From Stenotrophomonas sp. ISL-67 (GTDB lineage: Bacteria; Pseudomonadota; Gammaproteobacteria; Xanthomonadales; Xanthomonadaceae), in NCBI RefSeq assembly GCF_018612915.1, contig NZ_JAGGRL010000007.1, positions 1 through 64,000 on the forward strand: a stretch of 64,000 nucleotides of DNA. Direction: 5' to 3'. Within the stretch, counting starts at the first letter, position 1; every line of letters starts with the position of its first letter. Under the pieces are notes generated by a model. The model did not search any database and was not told the origin of the DNA. It saw only the letters and a list, made by a program, of their open reading frames with translations. The translations under genes and the position numbers were made by a program. This document shows positions 1-9,723 of the stretch, piece after piece.

Positions 1-34
1 CGGAACCCTGGGCGATTCAACTTGGTAGTTGGGC
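1..34. repeat. right end of an attC-like recombination site (partial)
   Basis: Positions 28-34 read GTTGGGC, which fits the GTTRRRY core (R') that ends integron attC sites. The left part of the site would lie outside the window. A second attC-like site follows the next gene at 371-413, so the two would bracket a single gene cassette. One 7-base match is weak on its own; the pairing with 371-413 is what makes it worth recording. Confidence 0.35.
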
Positions 35-46
35 GCCACTACAGCT

Positions 47-376
47 ATGACTGATCTTTGGGGTGCCATTTCGGCAACCGATTGGCATGCCACACCCTGC
101 ATGGTCGGCCGCGCAGCGGCCGAGGCTGATGTTGCGGCCGGCTCGGCCATCTTCTATGTACAGGGTGGGTCCACTCCAGCTCCAATGTGCCTTCCATGCT
201 ACGCAGTTCAGATACTGGACGATGGCTCTGAGCAGCCTATCGTCATTGTCCAGGCAGAGCTCGCGCAGCAGGGCACCATCTTGGGTGTACGGCCACTATC
301 AGGGGGTAATGGCATCTGCATGCCTACGGACGTTCGGTTGCTTTCTGCCGGCTTCGGATCGCAGGCTGGCGCCTAA
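47..376 (+). CDS. hypothetical protein, probable integron gene-cassette ORF
   Basis: A 109-residue protein of unknown function with no signal peptide or membrane segment. ATG at 47 is chosen; a TTG at 29 would add six residues but lies inside the putative attC core. The composition (many Gly/Ala, CxxC-like MCLPC near residue 50) and the lower-G+C codon use differ from the core genes further right. The stop codon TAA (374-376) is embedded in the GCCTAAC core of a downstream attC-like site, which is typical for cassette genes. Cassette ORFs usually lack their own promoter and none is evident here. I do not recognise a family. Confidence 0.6.
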   Translation: MTDLWGAISATDWHATPCMVGRAAAEADVAAGSAIFYVQGGSTPAPMCLPCYAVQILDDGSEQPIVIVQAELAQQGTILGVRPLSGGNGICMPTDVRLLSAGFGSQAGA

Positions 377-413
377 CAGTTCAGTCAAGCCGAGCTTGCT
401 TCTTGAGTTGGAC
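371..413 (+). repeat. attC-like site (integron cassette recombination site)
   Basis: The segment starts with GCCTAAC (371-377, fits RYYYAAC) and ends with GTTGGAC (407-413, fits GTTRRRY). Between them, TCAAG near 381-385 can pair with CTTGA at 402-406, and CAAGC can pair with GCTTG, giving an imperfect hairpin as attC sites have. The text after the first core closely resembles the conserved left half of many proteobacterial attC sites. At 43 bp it is shorter than the usual 57-140 bp, and the outer cores pair imperfectly, so it may be a degenerate site. Confidence 0.45.
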
Positions 414-857
414 TAATTCCAGAGTTGAACGTCCGCTTTTGGCCGAAAGCGGACTTTGAGCGCTGATCGCGCAACGAAGGTTGCCTTACGTGCCTCCCCG
501 CTGGACTCGATCTTAGGCCGAAAGGGGATACCAAGCCGATGGGGTGCGCGCGTATGCGATCAAGCGTCATTAGGTGCAGCACACTTGGACCTGGCGATAA
601 GCTGACCAATAGGCACCACCATCACTTGGAACCCTTCGGGCGCAGTTGTCGCCTAGCCGATACTCAGAGACTTCAGCACAAGTTGGCCGCAGCCGGCAAA
701 ATTGACTTTTACGGTCCATAAGTCGTTGAATCGTCTAGGGCCGCCAGCTTCGAGAGGCCTCAAACCGGCCAACTTGTGCTTTACGCTTTAGTATAAGTTG
801 GCCGAAACGGCCAACTTATGCTTCCGCCCACACAGAGGCCTAAGCACCTGTTTTTTA
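377..857. other. gene-free accessory stretch with nested palindromes
   Basis: No credible gene is seen: the possible reading frames (for example 539-721) have no ribosome binding site or family features. The stretch is less G+C-rich than the core genes. It holds a hairpin with arms GTCCGCTTT and AAAGCGGAC (431-454), and four copies of AAGTTGGCCG or its complement between 676 and 819. It sits against the 3' end of a tRNA gene, the usual insertion point for genomic islands. Confidence 0.5.
676..819. repeat. nested inverted repeats with core AAGTTGGCCG
   Basis: GCACAAGTTGGCCG at 676-689 is matched by its exact reverse complement at 766-779. ATAAGTTGGCCG at 793-804 is matched by its exact reverse complement at 808-819, separated by only AAA. 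The shared 10-base core therefore occurs four times in alternating orientation within 144 bp. The second pair would form a 12-bp stem with a 3-base loop. Function is unknown: a recombinase or resolvase site, or a bidirectional terminator, are possibilities. Confidence 0.6.
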
Positions 858-933
858 TGGTGGGCCCACCAGGATTCGAACCTGGAACCAAAGGATTATG
901 AGTCCTCTGCTCTAACCGTTGAGCTATAGGCCC
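858..933 (-). tRNA. tRNA with CAU anticodon (tRNA-Ile2 or tRNA-Met)
   Basis: The complement of 858-933 folds as a complete 76-nt cloverleaf. The acceptor stem is GGGCCTA paired with TGGGCCC, the T-arm contains GGTTCGAATCC, and the CCA end is encoded at 858-860. The anticodon CAU is read from 898-900 within the loop CTCATAA. CAU occurs in elongator Met, initiator Met and lysidine-modified Ile2 tRNAs. It lacks the initiator acceptor mismatch, and the anticodon stem (GGACTCATAATCC) resembles Ile2 somewhat more than Met, but sequence alone does not settle it. Its 3' end faces the accessory DNA at 1-857. Confidence 0.92.
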
Positions 934-1656
934 TGCGCGGTTGCACAGTGTAGTGGAGGCGAAGCGCGGCTTGCTACTGGGGCTGAGCGGAACACCGACC
1001 TTTCAACAACATGTGCGCTGCAGCAGCGCACCCCCCGAGGGCGATGGAGGCGCCAAGTACGGTTGTCAACGCTCCCTCAGCGACCCAGATCATGGCGGCT
1101 GATCTGGACGCAACCTCGAGCATGCAACACGCTGGGGCCATCAAACAAGGATTGTTACGAGGAAGCTGAACGCCCCTATCGCCCTGGTCCTGTGACTTCC
1201 GAAGAAGCCGCGAGGCAGAATTCTGTAGGCCTTCCGCGAGTCACCGCCCGCCTTAGCGTACTTTCATCGGCACTTGGGACAGGACCAGCTCTCCACCTCC
1301 CGATGTAGGGGTGGCGGCGTTCCAAGCTAGGGCATGTGGATTCCATCCCAGTAGACGCAGATCCCCTTGCATCTACAAAACCATTGATTCGTAGATGAAA
1401 AGATTCTTGCCTATAGATCTTGGACACATGCAGAAGGACGCCAAATGTTCGTGGAATAGTGCTGACGCAGCCGGCTTGGCAGCTTGAGAAGAGCGGCTGC
1501 GAAACGCGACACTCCAAGTAATCTTCGGTTGAGGTCATGCGTTACCGTGCCGTTGGGCGACGTCGGCGGTCGTTTGGGAATCGACCCTACCCCGTGTTCG
1601 GTTCCCGAGTCATGTTCCATGCCACGGCGCGCGGCCGTATCGAGGCAAAAGCGCCA
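934..1656. other. intergenic region without a supported gene
   Basis: Between the tRNA and the rpoD terminator I see no gene. Open frames on both strands (for example 1176-1538 on the minus strand) overlap one another, have unremarkable composition and lack a convincing start. Base composition is more mixed than in the flanking core genes, which fits decayed or acquired DNA. The tRNA promoter must lie just above 933; TACACT on the minus strand near 949-954 is a possible -10. Confidence 0.5.
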
Positions 1657-1686
1657 TAAAAAAACCCCGCCGAAGCGGGGTTTTTC
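1657..1686 (-). terminator. rho-independent terminator of rpoD
   Basis: On the minus strand the stem AAAAACCCCGC / GCGGGGTTTTT with a TTCG loop (1661-1685) runs into a T-rich tract. It lies 23 bp past the rpoD stop codon. The UUCG tetraloop and long A/U flanks make it a strong intrinsic terminator, and it is nearly symmetrical. Confidence 0.9.
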
Positions 1687-1708
1687 AATCAACGCACCAG
1701 CGCTGGAA

Positions 1709-3559
<1,851 letters not shown>

Positions 3560-3648
3560 GTAGTGCTCGCGCCACCGGCAGGGATGAGGAATAGAACCTA
3601 GCATTATACCAGCCCAGCGACCTTCGGGCCCGGGCGGTGGTCCCGGGG

Positions 3649-4089
3649 TCAGGGTCTGAGCAGGAAGGTCACCGGACCATCGTTGATCAGGTTGACAACC
3701 ATATGGGCGCCAAACCGCCCGGTTTCCACCCCTGAAACGTGTTTTTGACGACAGATCTCCACCAATCTGTTGAATCCACGTTCAGCCTCGTGAGGCGGCG
3801 CTGCGGTACTGAAACCCGGGCGCATCCCGCTGGCCGTGTCTGCCGCGAGGGTGAACTGGCTCACCAGCAGCAGACCGCCCCCCGTCTCCCCCAGGGATCG
3901 GTTCATTTTTCCGCTCTCATCTGCAAACACACGGTAACCCAGCAGGCGATCGGCCATCCGCCGGATGTGGGCTTCGGTATCGCCCGGCTCCATGCCCACC
4001 AGGGCCAGCAGGCCCGGGCCGATCTGGCCGACCACGACCTCGTCCACGCTGACGCTGGCCTGGGTGACGCGCTGGATGAGAACGAGCAT
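3649..4089 (-). CDS. dtd: D-aminoacyl-tRNA deacylase
   Basis: A cytosolic homodimeric editing enzyme that hydrolyses D-aminoacyl-tRNAs and glycyl-tRNA-Ala, recycling the tRNA. The 146-residue length matches the family. Both signature motifs are present: SQFT at residues 77-80 and the Gly-cisPro motif GPVT at 138-141 that excludes L-amino acids. The start MLVLIQRV is used because it matches the normal N-terminus; the open frame continues 8 codons upstream. It lies 89 bp upstream of rpoD on the same strand and is divergent from the acyltransferase gene at 4162. Confidence 0.95.
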   Translation of the reverse strand: MLVLIQRVTQASVSVDEVVVGQIGPGLLALVGMEPGDTEAHIRRMADRLLGYRVFADESGKMNRSLGETGGGLLLVSQFTLAADTASGMRPGFSTAAPPHEAERGFNRLVEICRQKHVSGVETGRFGAHMVVNLINDGPVTFLLRP

Positions 4090-4161
4090 GGCGGGGCATT
4101 CCGGGATGAACAAGCGCCTACCTTAGGGGTTGGGTGCGCGCACCGGCTAGACTTTGCCCCG

Positions 4162-5079
4162 ATGAAACCGCAAACCACCGCCCGCCTGGCCTACCGCGCC
4201 GCTGCCTTGTTCACCCGCCTGCCGTGGTCCTGGCTGCGCGCCTTCGCCCATGCCCTGGCCTGGCTGTGGGTGGCCGTGAACGCCCGCGAGAGCCGGGTCA
4301 CCCGGCGCAACCTGGAGCTGGCCTACCCGGCGCTGTCGGCCGAGGCCCGCGCCCGCCTGCACCGGGAGGTGCTGCGCTCGACCGCCCTGCAGGCGGTGGA
4401 AACCCTGCGCTTGTGGACACGCCCGCGCGACCAGAACCTTGCCCTGCTCATCGATCGCCATGGTGAGGCGCTGTACGACGCGGCACTGGCCAACGGCAAG
4501 GGCGTGATCGTGGCCGCCCCGCATTACGGCAACTGGGAACTGCTCAACCAATGGCTGGCCTCGCGCGGGCCGATCGCCATTGTCTACAAGGCACCCGACG
4601 AAGCGGTGGGCGACGAATTCCTGCAGCTGGTCCGCGGCGGCGACAACGTACAACAGGTCCGGGCCGAAGGGCCGGCGGTGCGCCAGCTGTTCAAGGTGCT
4701 CAAGGACGGGGGTGCCACCGGCATCCTGCCGGACCAGCAGCCCAAGGCCGGCGATGGTGTGTTCGCCCCGTTCTTCGGGGTGGAAGCGCTGACCATGACC
4801 CTGGTCAACCGGCTGGCCGAGCGCACCGGGGCCACGGTGCTGTACGGTTGGTGCGAACGCACCGGGCCGGGCATGCGGTTCGCCCTGCACATCACGCCGG
4901 CCGACGCCGCCGTGGCCGATCCTGACCCGCGCACGGCCGCCAGTGCGCTCAACGCCGGAATCGAGGCGATCGCCCGCCGCGATCCGGCCCAGTACCAGTG
5001 GACCTACAAGCGCTACACGCTGCGCCCGCCGCACAGCGACGAAGTGGATCCATACGCCACCAAGGAACATCCTCACTAA
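4162..5079 (+). CDS. lipid A biosynthesis acyltransferase (LpxL/HtrB-like)
   Basis: An inner-membrane acyltransferase of the LpxL/LpxM family, expected to transfer a secondary acyl chain onto Kdo-lipid A from acyl-ACP. The 305-residue protein has a hydrophobic N-terminus (about residues 13-38) and the catalytic HX4E motif as HYGNWE (His121, Glu126). A later motif DQQP (in ILPDQQPKAGDG) is typical of the family. The acyl chain and position cannot be told from sequence. It is divergent from dtd; ATG 4162 is preceded by about 70 bp that may hold the promoter. Confidence 0.9.
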   Translation: MKPQTTARLAYRAAALFTRLPWSWLRAFAHALAWLWVAVNARESRVTRRNLELAYPALSAEARARLHREVLRSTALQAVETLRLWTRPRDQNLALLIDRHGEALYDAALANGKGVIVAAPHYGNWELLNQWLASRGPIAIVYKAPDEAVGDEFLQLVRGGDNVQQVRAEGPAVRQLFKVLKDGGATGILPDQQPKAGDGVFAPFFGVEALTMTLVNRLAERTGATVLYGWCERTGPGMRFALHITPADAAVADPDPRTAASALNAGIEAIARRDPAQYQWTYKRYTLRPPHSDEVDPYATKEHPH

Positions 5080-5159
5080 GCGCCGCCGCACCGAGTGCGA
5101 CGCTGCGTCGCACCGGCCACGATTGAATCGGCGCCTTCCGACCCCACTGTGAAACCACG

Positions 5160-6296
5160 ATGTCCCCCACGGCCCCAGCCATGTCCCCAGTTGCTTCTTC
5201 CCCGTTCGGCGATCCGGCCGCGATCCGCTGCGAGCGCGCGGTAGCCGAGCTGCGCGCCGGCCGCCCGGTGGTGATAGATGACGGCCACGGCCAGCGCCTG
5301 GCCTTCATCGCCCTGGACAGCAGCACGCGCAGCAGCTACACCGCCTTTGCCGAGGCGGCCGCCGGGCAGCATTACCTGTTCCTGACCGCCACCCGCGCGC
5401 GGGTGCTGGGCGTGGCCGCCGAAGACGGTGCGCGCCTACCGCTGGCCGGCGTCGATTTCGATGCCCTGCCCTCGCTGAGCTACCTGCGCGATGCCGAGCC
5501 GATGCCGGCCGGCTGGACCGCCGGGCAGGCGCTGGATGAGGGCGCAGTGGAAATCGCGCGACTGGGCCTGCTGCTGCCGGCCATGGTCGGCGTGCTGCTG
5601 GTGCCGGGCGATGCCCGCTTCGACAGCTGCGCGCAGGTGTCGCTGTGCGACCTGGCCCAGGGCGCCGAGCAGGCCGCCCATGCCTACGAGCTGGTGGCCC
5701 GTTCGCCGGTGCCGCTGCGCGAGGTGGGCATGACCGAATTTGCCGTGTTCCGCGGCGGCGTGGCCCAGCGCGACCAGGTGGCGATCATCGTGGGCAACCC
5801 GGATCTTGCCGGGGTGGTGCCGGTACGCGTGCACTCCTCGTGCCTGACCGGTGACCTGTTCGGCTCGCTCAAGTGCGACTGCGGCGACCAGCTGCGGCGT
5901 GGCCTGCGCAAGCTCAAGGAACTGGGCGGCGGCGTGCTGCTGTACCTCGACCAGGAAGGCCGCGGCACCGGCATTGCAGCGAAGATGCGCGCCTACGGCT
6001 ACCAGCACGATGGACTGGACACGATCGATGCCGATGCGCAGCTGGGCTTCGGCGCCGACGAGCGCCGCTATGGCAGCGCAGCGGCAATGCTGCAAGGCCT
6101 GGGCGTGCAGCGGGTGCAGCTGCTGAGCAACAACCCGACCAAGGCACAGCGCCTGCGCCATGCCGGGATCGAGGTGGTGGACTGCGTGCCGGTGACCGGT
6201 GACATCACGGCCGAGAACGAGTACTACCTGCGCACCAAGGCCGAACGCGCCGGCCACCTGCTGGACGTGGATGCCCTGATCCAGGCCGCGCAATAG
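5160..6296 (+). CDS. ribA: GTP cyclohydrolase II with degenerate DHBP synthase-like N-terminus
   Basis: The 378-residue protein ends in a full GTP cyclohydrolase II domain (from about residue 190). That enzyme opens GTP as the first step of riboflavin synthesis. Zinc ligands are in HSSCLTGD...KCDCGDQL (about residues 224-245), followed by DQEGRGTGIAAKM and the GYxxDGLDTIDA segment. The N-terminal half is positioned like the RibB domain of RibBA proteins, but the acidic metal-binding DDEDRENEG block is replaced by DDGHGQRLAF, so 3,4-DHBP synthase activity is unlikely. Starts at 5160 or 5181 are both possible. No FMN riboswitch is visible upstream. Confidence 0.85.
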   Translation: MSPTAPAMSPVASSPFGDPAAIRCERAVAELRAGRPVVIDDGHGQRLAFIALDSSTRSSYTAFAEAAAGQHYLFLTATRARVLGVAAEDGARLPLAGVDFDALPSLSYLRDAEPMPAGWTAGQALDEGAVEIARLGLLLPAMVGVLLVPGDARFDSCAQVSLCDLAQGAEQAAHAYELVARSPVPLREVGMTEFAVFRGGVAQRDQVAIIVGNPDLAGVVPVRVHSSCLTGDLFGSLKCDCGDQLRRGLRKLKELGGGVLLYLDQEGRGTGIAAKMRAYGYQHDGLDTIDADAQLGFGADERRYGSAAAMLQGLGVQRVQLLSNNPTKAQRLRHAGIEVVDCVPVTGDITAENEYYLRTKAERAGHLLDVDALIQAAQ

Positions 6297-6383
6297 CGCG
6301 TGCCAACCTGCTACCGTCTTCGCGACGGGCGCAGCCGACCTGATGCGGACGCCCTGCACGTTTCCTCCTGCCGAGCGCCTGCC

Positions 6384-6905
6384 TTGTCCGACCCGTCTCC
6401 TACCCCCTTGCCGACCCCGCCACCCCTGCCCGACCAGGGCCAGTGGCAGCCGCTGCCGCTGCGCGCGGCCACCATTGCCGGCGTGGCCGGTGCCATCACC
6501 GGCGCGATCCTGATCGGTGGCGTACTGGGCACGTTGTGGGTGGTGTTGGAGATGCCGATGCGCTGGCTCGGCGCGGTGGCGATGCTGCTGCCCGGGGCGC
6601 TGATCGGCGGCTTCTTCGGGTTCCGCCGGCAGCGCCGTACCTGGTGGCGGCTGGATGCACAGGGACTGGGCGTACGTCGCGACCTCATGTGGCAGCTGGA
6701 AACCCGGGTGCCGCTCTCGCGCGTGCAGCACCTGGACCTGCGCCGTGGCCCGATCGAGCGCACCGCACACTTGTCCACGCTGGTGGTGCACACCGCCGGC
6801 AGCCGCTTCAGTGCGGTGTCACTGGCTGGGCTGGACCAGGCCGATGCCGAGCGTCTGCGCGATACGCTGGGCCGCCAGCTGGACCAGGACGACGACGCCC
6901 TGTGA
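6384..6905 (+). CDS. PH domain membrane protein (YdbS-like)
   Basis: A protein of about 173 residues with a proline-rich N-terminus, two hydrophobic segments (TIAGVAGAITGAILIGGVLG and MRWLGAVAMLLPGALIGGFF) and a bacterial PH (bPH_2/DUF304) domain. The domain carries RVPLSRVQHLDLRRGPIER and a C-terminal DQADAERLRDTL helix. The TTG at 6384 (LSDPSP) is a likely start; a GTG at 6300 in the same frame would add 28 unusual residues. The stop overlaps the start of the next gene by four bases, so the two are translationally coupled. E. coli YdbS-YdbT is the equivalent pair; their exact role is not established. Confidence 0.8.
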   Translation: MSDPSPTPLPTPPPLPDQGQWQPLPLRAATIAGVAGAITGAILIGGVLGTLWVVLEMPMRWLGAVAMLLPGALIGGFFGFRRQRRTWWRLDAQGLGVRRDLMWQLETRVPLSRVQHLDLRRGPIERTAHLSTLVVHTAGSRFSAVSLAGLDQADAERLRDTLGRQLDQDDDAL

Positions 6906-8452
6906 GCACGCCCCTGGCCGATGACGCGACCGACCAGCGCCTGCATCCCTGGTCGTGGCTGTTCGTGCTGCTGGCACAGCTGCGCCAGTTCCTGCTGCCG
7001 CTGGTGGCACTGGTGGTGTTCGGCGGTCGTGGCGACAGCGACAGCGAGGAGATGTGGTCCAACCTGGCCGCGCTGGTGGTGATCGTGGTGCTGGTGGCCG
7101 TGTCGATCCTGCAGTACCTCACCTTCCACTATCAGATCGGCCGCGATGCGATCAGCGTTCGCAGCGGGGTGATTTCGCGCAACCGCCGCGAGATCCCGTT
7201 CGCACGCATCCACAACGTGGTGGTCCACCAGAACCCGTTGCACCGGCTGTTCGGCGTGGCCGAGCTGCGCCTGGAATCGGCCGGGGGCAATCGGCCCGAG
7301 GCGGAAATGCGCGTGCTGCGGCTGGACCAGGCATTGGCGTTGGAGCAACTGGTGCGCCAGCGCGGGCAACAGACCGCGGCAGGGGGAGCGACCGACGCTC
7401 ACGCCACGCCGGCCAATGCCGCTGTCAGCACCGGGGCCGCCATACCGACCGATGAAGTACTCCTGCAACTGGGCACCGCCGATGTGGTGCGCATCGGGCT
7501 GCTGTCCAATCGCGGCTGGGTGGTGGTACTGGCCGCGATCGGTGCGGCATACCAGCTGTTCCCGCGCGGTGCGGTCGACGACGCCATTGAACACGGCGGC
7601 CGCCAGGCCTTCGGCTACGCCAGCAACCTGCACCCGGCCACCTGGGTCTGGGTGCTGGCCGCGCTGGTGATGGTGGCGGGCTTCTGGGTGCTGCTGCGGG
7701 TGTTGTCGGTGATGATGGCGCTGCTGCGTTACCACGACTTCCGGCTGACCGAACACGAGCGCCGCCTCACCGTGGCCAGCGGGCTGCTCACGCGCATGCG
7801 CACCAGCGTGGCGCGGCGGCGGATCCAGGCCTGGACGTTGCGCGAAACCGCGGTGCAGCGCTGGTTCCGGCGCCGTCATCTGCGCATCGATATCGCCGCC
7901 GGGGTTTCAACCGATGGCGAGCGTCGCGACCTGCGGGAGCTGGCGCCGCTGGCAACGCCCGACGCGTGCGACGCATTGGTGCAGCACCTGCTGCCGCAGC
8001 TGCAGTGGCCCCCGGCCCAGTGGCGCGCGGTGCCGCAGCGCGGCTGGTGGCGGCTGTGCCTGTGGGGGTTGGTGGTCGTGCCGCTGCTCGCCGTGGGTGC
8101 GGTCTGGGAGGTGGGGCCGTGGGGCGCGCTGGTGCTGGCGTGGTTGCCGTGGTCGGCATTCCACGCGTACCGCACGATGGCGCGCATGGGTTACCACCTG
8201 GATGCGCGGTACGTGGCCGTGCGCGGCGGCTGGTGGCAGCGCTGGTGGCGGTTTGCCGAGCTGGACAAGCTGCAGGCCCTGCGCCTGGGCCGCTCGCCGC
8301 TGGACCGGTGGCTGGGAACCGCCAGCGTGTGGCTGGATACGGCCGGGGCCAGCGGCAGCATTGCGTTGTGCCTTCGGTACCTGCCGGAGGCCGAGGCACG
8401 GGCGGTGTTTGAGCGGTTGAATGGTGCATTGGCGGTGCGCGGGCTTCGGTGA
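6902..8452 (+). CDS. PH domain membrane protein (YdbT-like)
   Basis: A 516-residue membrane protein starting at GTG 6902, overlapping the preceding stop (GTGA). Hydrophobic hairpins separate three bPH_2/DUF304-type domains. The first contains FARIHNVVVHQNPLHRLFGV, the second RRRIQAWTLRETAVQRWFRR, and the third FAELDKLQALRLGRSPLDRW. This order is that of YdbT, and the partner YdbS-like protein is encoded immediately upstream. Both probably act together at the inner membrane. Gene pair and domain order are seen directly; the function is unknown. Confidence 0.85.
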   Translation: MSTPLADDATDQRLHPWSWLFVLLAQLRQFLLPLVALVVFGGRGDSDSEEMWSNLAALVVIVVLVAVSILQYLTFHYQIGRDAISVRSGVISRNRREIPFARIHNVVVHQNPLHRLFGVAELRLESAGGNRPEAEMRVLRLDQALALEQLVRQRGQQTAAGGATDAHATPANAAVSTGAAIPTDEVLLQLGTADVVRIGLLSNRGWVVVLAAIGAAYQLFPRGAVDDAIEHGGRQAFGYASNLHPATWVWVLAALVMVAGFWVLLRVLSVMMALLRYHDFRLTEHERRLTVASGLLTRMRTSVARRRIQAWTLRETAVQRWFRRRHLRIDIAAGVSTDGERRDLRELAPLATPDACDALVQHLLPQLQWPPAQWRAVPQRGWWRLCLWGLVVVPLLAVGAVWEVGPWGALVLAWLPWSAFHAYRTMARMGYHLDARYVAVRGGWWQRWWRFAELDKLQALRLGRSPLDRWLGTASVWLDTAGASGSIALCLRYLPEAEARAVFERLNGALAVRGLR

Positions 8453-8462
8453 GGTTCCGTGG

Positions 8463-8597
8463 GACACGCATGGCTCGTTTACGTGCACAGGATCATGGCT
8501 TTGACACGCATGGCGGTTTACGTACGCAGGATCATGGCTTTGACACGCATGGCGGTTTACGTGCACAGGATCATGGCTTTGACACGCATGGCGTGTC
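8463..8597 (+). repeat. 39-bp tandem repeat, three copies plus a partial
   Basis: Units start at GACACGCATGGC: 8463-8502 (40 bp), 8503-8541 and 8542-8580 (39 bp each), then a truncated copy at 8581. Within each unit the text GCAGGATCATGG or GCACAGGATCATGG recurs. The last copy reads GACACGCATGGCGTGTC, an almost perfect hairpin, and a related GACACGCCGTGCGTGTC follows near 8629. The array sits between the ends of two converging transcription units (8452 and 8667). It lacks the spacers of a CRISPR array. Confidence 0.85.
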
Positions 8598-8666
8598 ACT
8601 ACGATCCTTGGTCGCTCGGTTCTGTAGCGACACGCCGTGCGTGTCCCACGCGGTGCCGGTAACCCA

Positions 8667-9722
8667 TCAGCGCCGCGACGGGCCCCAATACCCCAGGTCC
8701 CTGCGGATCTGCACGCCGCGCGTCCACGCGCCGAATGGCTTGCGCTTCAGCGTGCCCATCTCCCCGGCCAGGAAATCCTCGGTCGCGGTGATCACCCGCT
8801 CGCTGGAACGCCCATCGCGCCACGGGTGGATGTCATCGGCATAGCGGCAGATCCCGGCCATCAACGCCGCCTCGGGATGCAGCGCGCGCGCCAGCATCGC
8901 CGGCAGCTGGGCCGCATCGTCGAAGTCGATCATGTGCGGCTGCGGCACGCGGTTGCGGAAGGTCACCACCGGTTTGTGCTGCACCACGAACTCGGACACG
9001 ATCGAAGACGTATCGGACACCAGCACATCGGCGGCACGCTGCGCCGCCATCACCTGCTCCGGCTCGATGAAGGCGGCATTCGCCCCGGCCAGCGCGCGGT
9101 ACCGCGCGAACAGCTCCGGCGGGCACTTGGGGTGCAGGGTCAGCAGCCAGTAGTGCCCGCCCCGGGCGATGTCGGCGGCGATCTGCTCGACCAGGTGCGG
9201 GGCCGCGCTCAGGCGCTCGGTGAAGGTGGAACCGAACAGGATCACCGGCCGCCCCCGTGCCGGCGCGCGCAGCGCCGCGCTGGCGCCGCCGTCGTCGAGG
9301 AACAGCGGGTCCAGCTTGGGCCAGCCGGTTTCGGCCACGGCGAAATGGCCCTCGCGCGCGGCCAGCTCACGGAACGGGGTGGTGGTGGCCGGACCCTGCG
9401 TGCAGTACAGGTCGAACAGCCCACGCACGCGGAAATGGCCGCGGGCGCTGTCGCGCTTCTGCACGTTGAAGCCATGGAAGACCTGCACCTTGGCCCCGGC
9501 GATGAACGGCGGCACCCAGTTGGCCGCGCTGAACACCGCGCGCGGACGCAGCGCCAGCGCCTGCTGCAGGCCTACGTTGGGCACGCCTGGCAGGCTGGCC
9601 CCAGCCGCTCCGTCGGCGAACCACGCCGACACCGTTTGACCGGACGCGTGCAACGCCTGGGCCAAGGGGGCGAGAATAGGCAGCGCATAACGCTCCGTCG
9701 CAAACAGCAGGTACTCGGCCAT
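8667..9722 (-). CDS. CDP-glycerol glycerophosphotransferase family protein
   Basis: The 351-residue protein resembles the C-terminal half of TagF-type polyol-phosphate polymerases (Glyphos_transf), with the nucleotide-binding stretch VLVSDTSSIVSEFVVQHKPVV near residues 240-262. No membrane segment is seen. Two adjacent ATGs (9725, 9722) are available. GGAGG on the minus strand is better spaced from 9722 and gives the start MAEYLLFATERYALPIL. The start codons overlap those of the divergent glycosyltransferase at 9724. In this surface-glycan neighbourhood it probably transfers a glycerol-phosphate-like or glycosyl group in LPS or capsule synthesis; the substrate is unknown. Confidence 0.8.
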   Translation of the reverse strand: MAEYLLFATERYALPILAPLAQALHASGQTVSAWFADGAAGASLPGVPNVGLQQALALRPRAVFSAANWVPPFIAGAKVQVFHGFNVQKRDSARGHFRVRGLFDLYCTQGPATTTPFRELAAREGHFAVAETGWPKLDPLFLDDGGASAALRAPARGRPVILFGSTFTERLSAAPHLVEQIAADIARGGHYWLLTLHPKCPPELFARYRALAGANAAFIEPEQVMAAQRAADVLVSDTSSIVSEFVVQHKPVVTFRNRVPQPHMIDFDDAAQLPAMLARALHPEAALMAGICRYADDIHPWRDGRSSERVITATEDFLAGEMGTLKRKPFGAWTRGVQIRRDLGYWGPSRR

Positions 9723-9723
9723 C

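Noticed and set aside
539..721. 60-residue open frame in the accessory stretch
   Set aside because: No ribosome binding site and no recognisable features; it runs into the palindrome block.
919..1538. open frames between the tRNA and rpoD
   Set aside because: Both strands give frames of similar length overlapping one another and the tRNA; composition is not gene-like.
5080..5159. FMN riboswitch before ribA
   Set aside because: The 80-bp gap lacks the conserved RFN element sequences and is too short.
8463..8597. CRISPR array
   Set aside because: Repeats are contiguous with no unique spacers and no cas genes are present.
8449..8844. open frame through the 39-bp repeat
   Set aside because: Reads a repeated MALTRMAVYVHRI pattern and overlaps the end of the glycerophosphotransferase gene; probably not translated.
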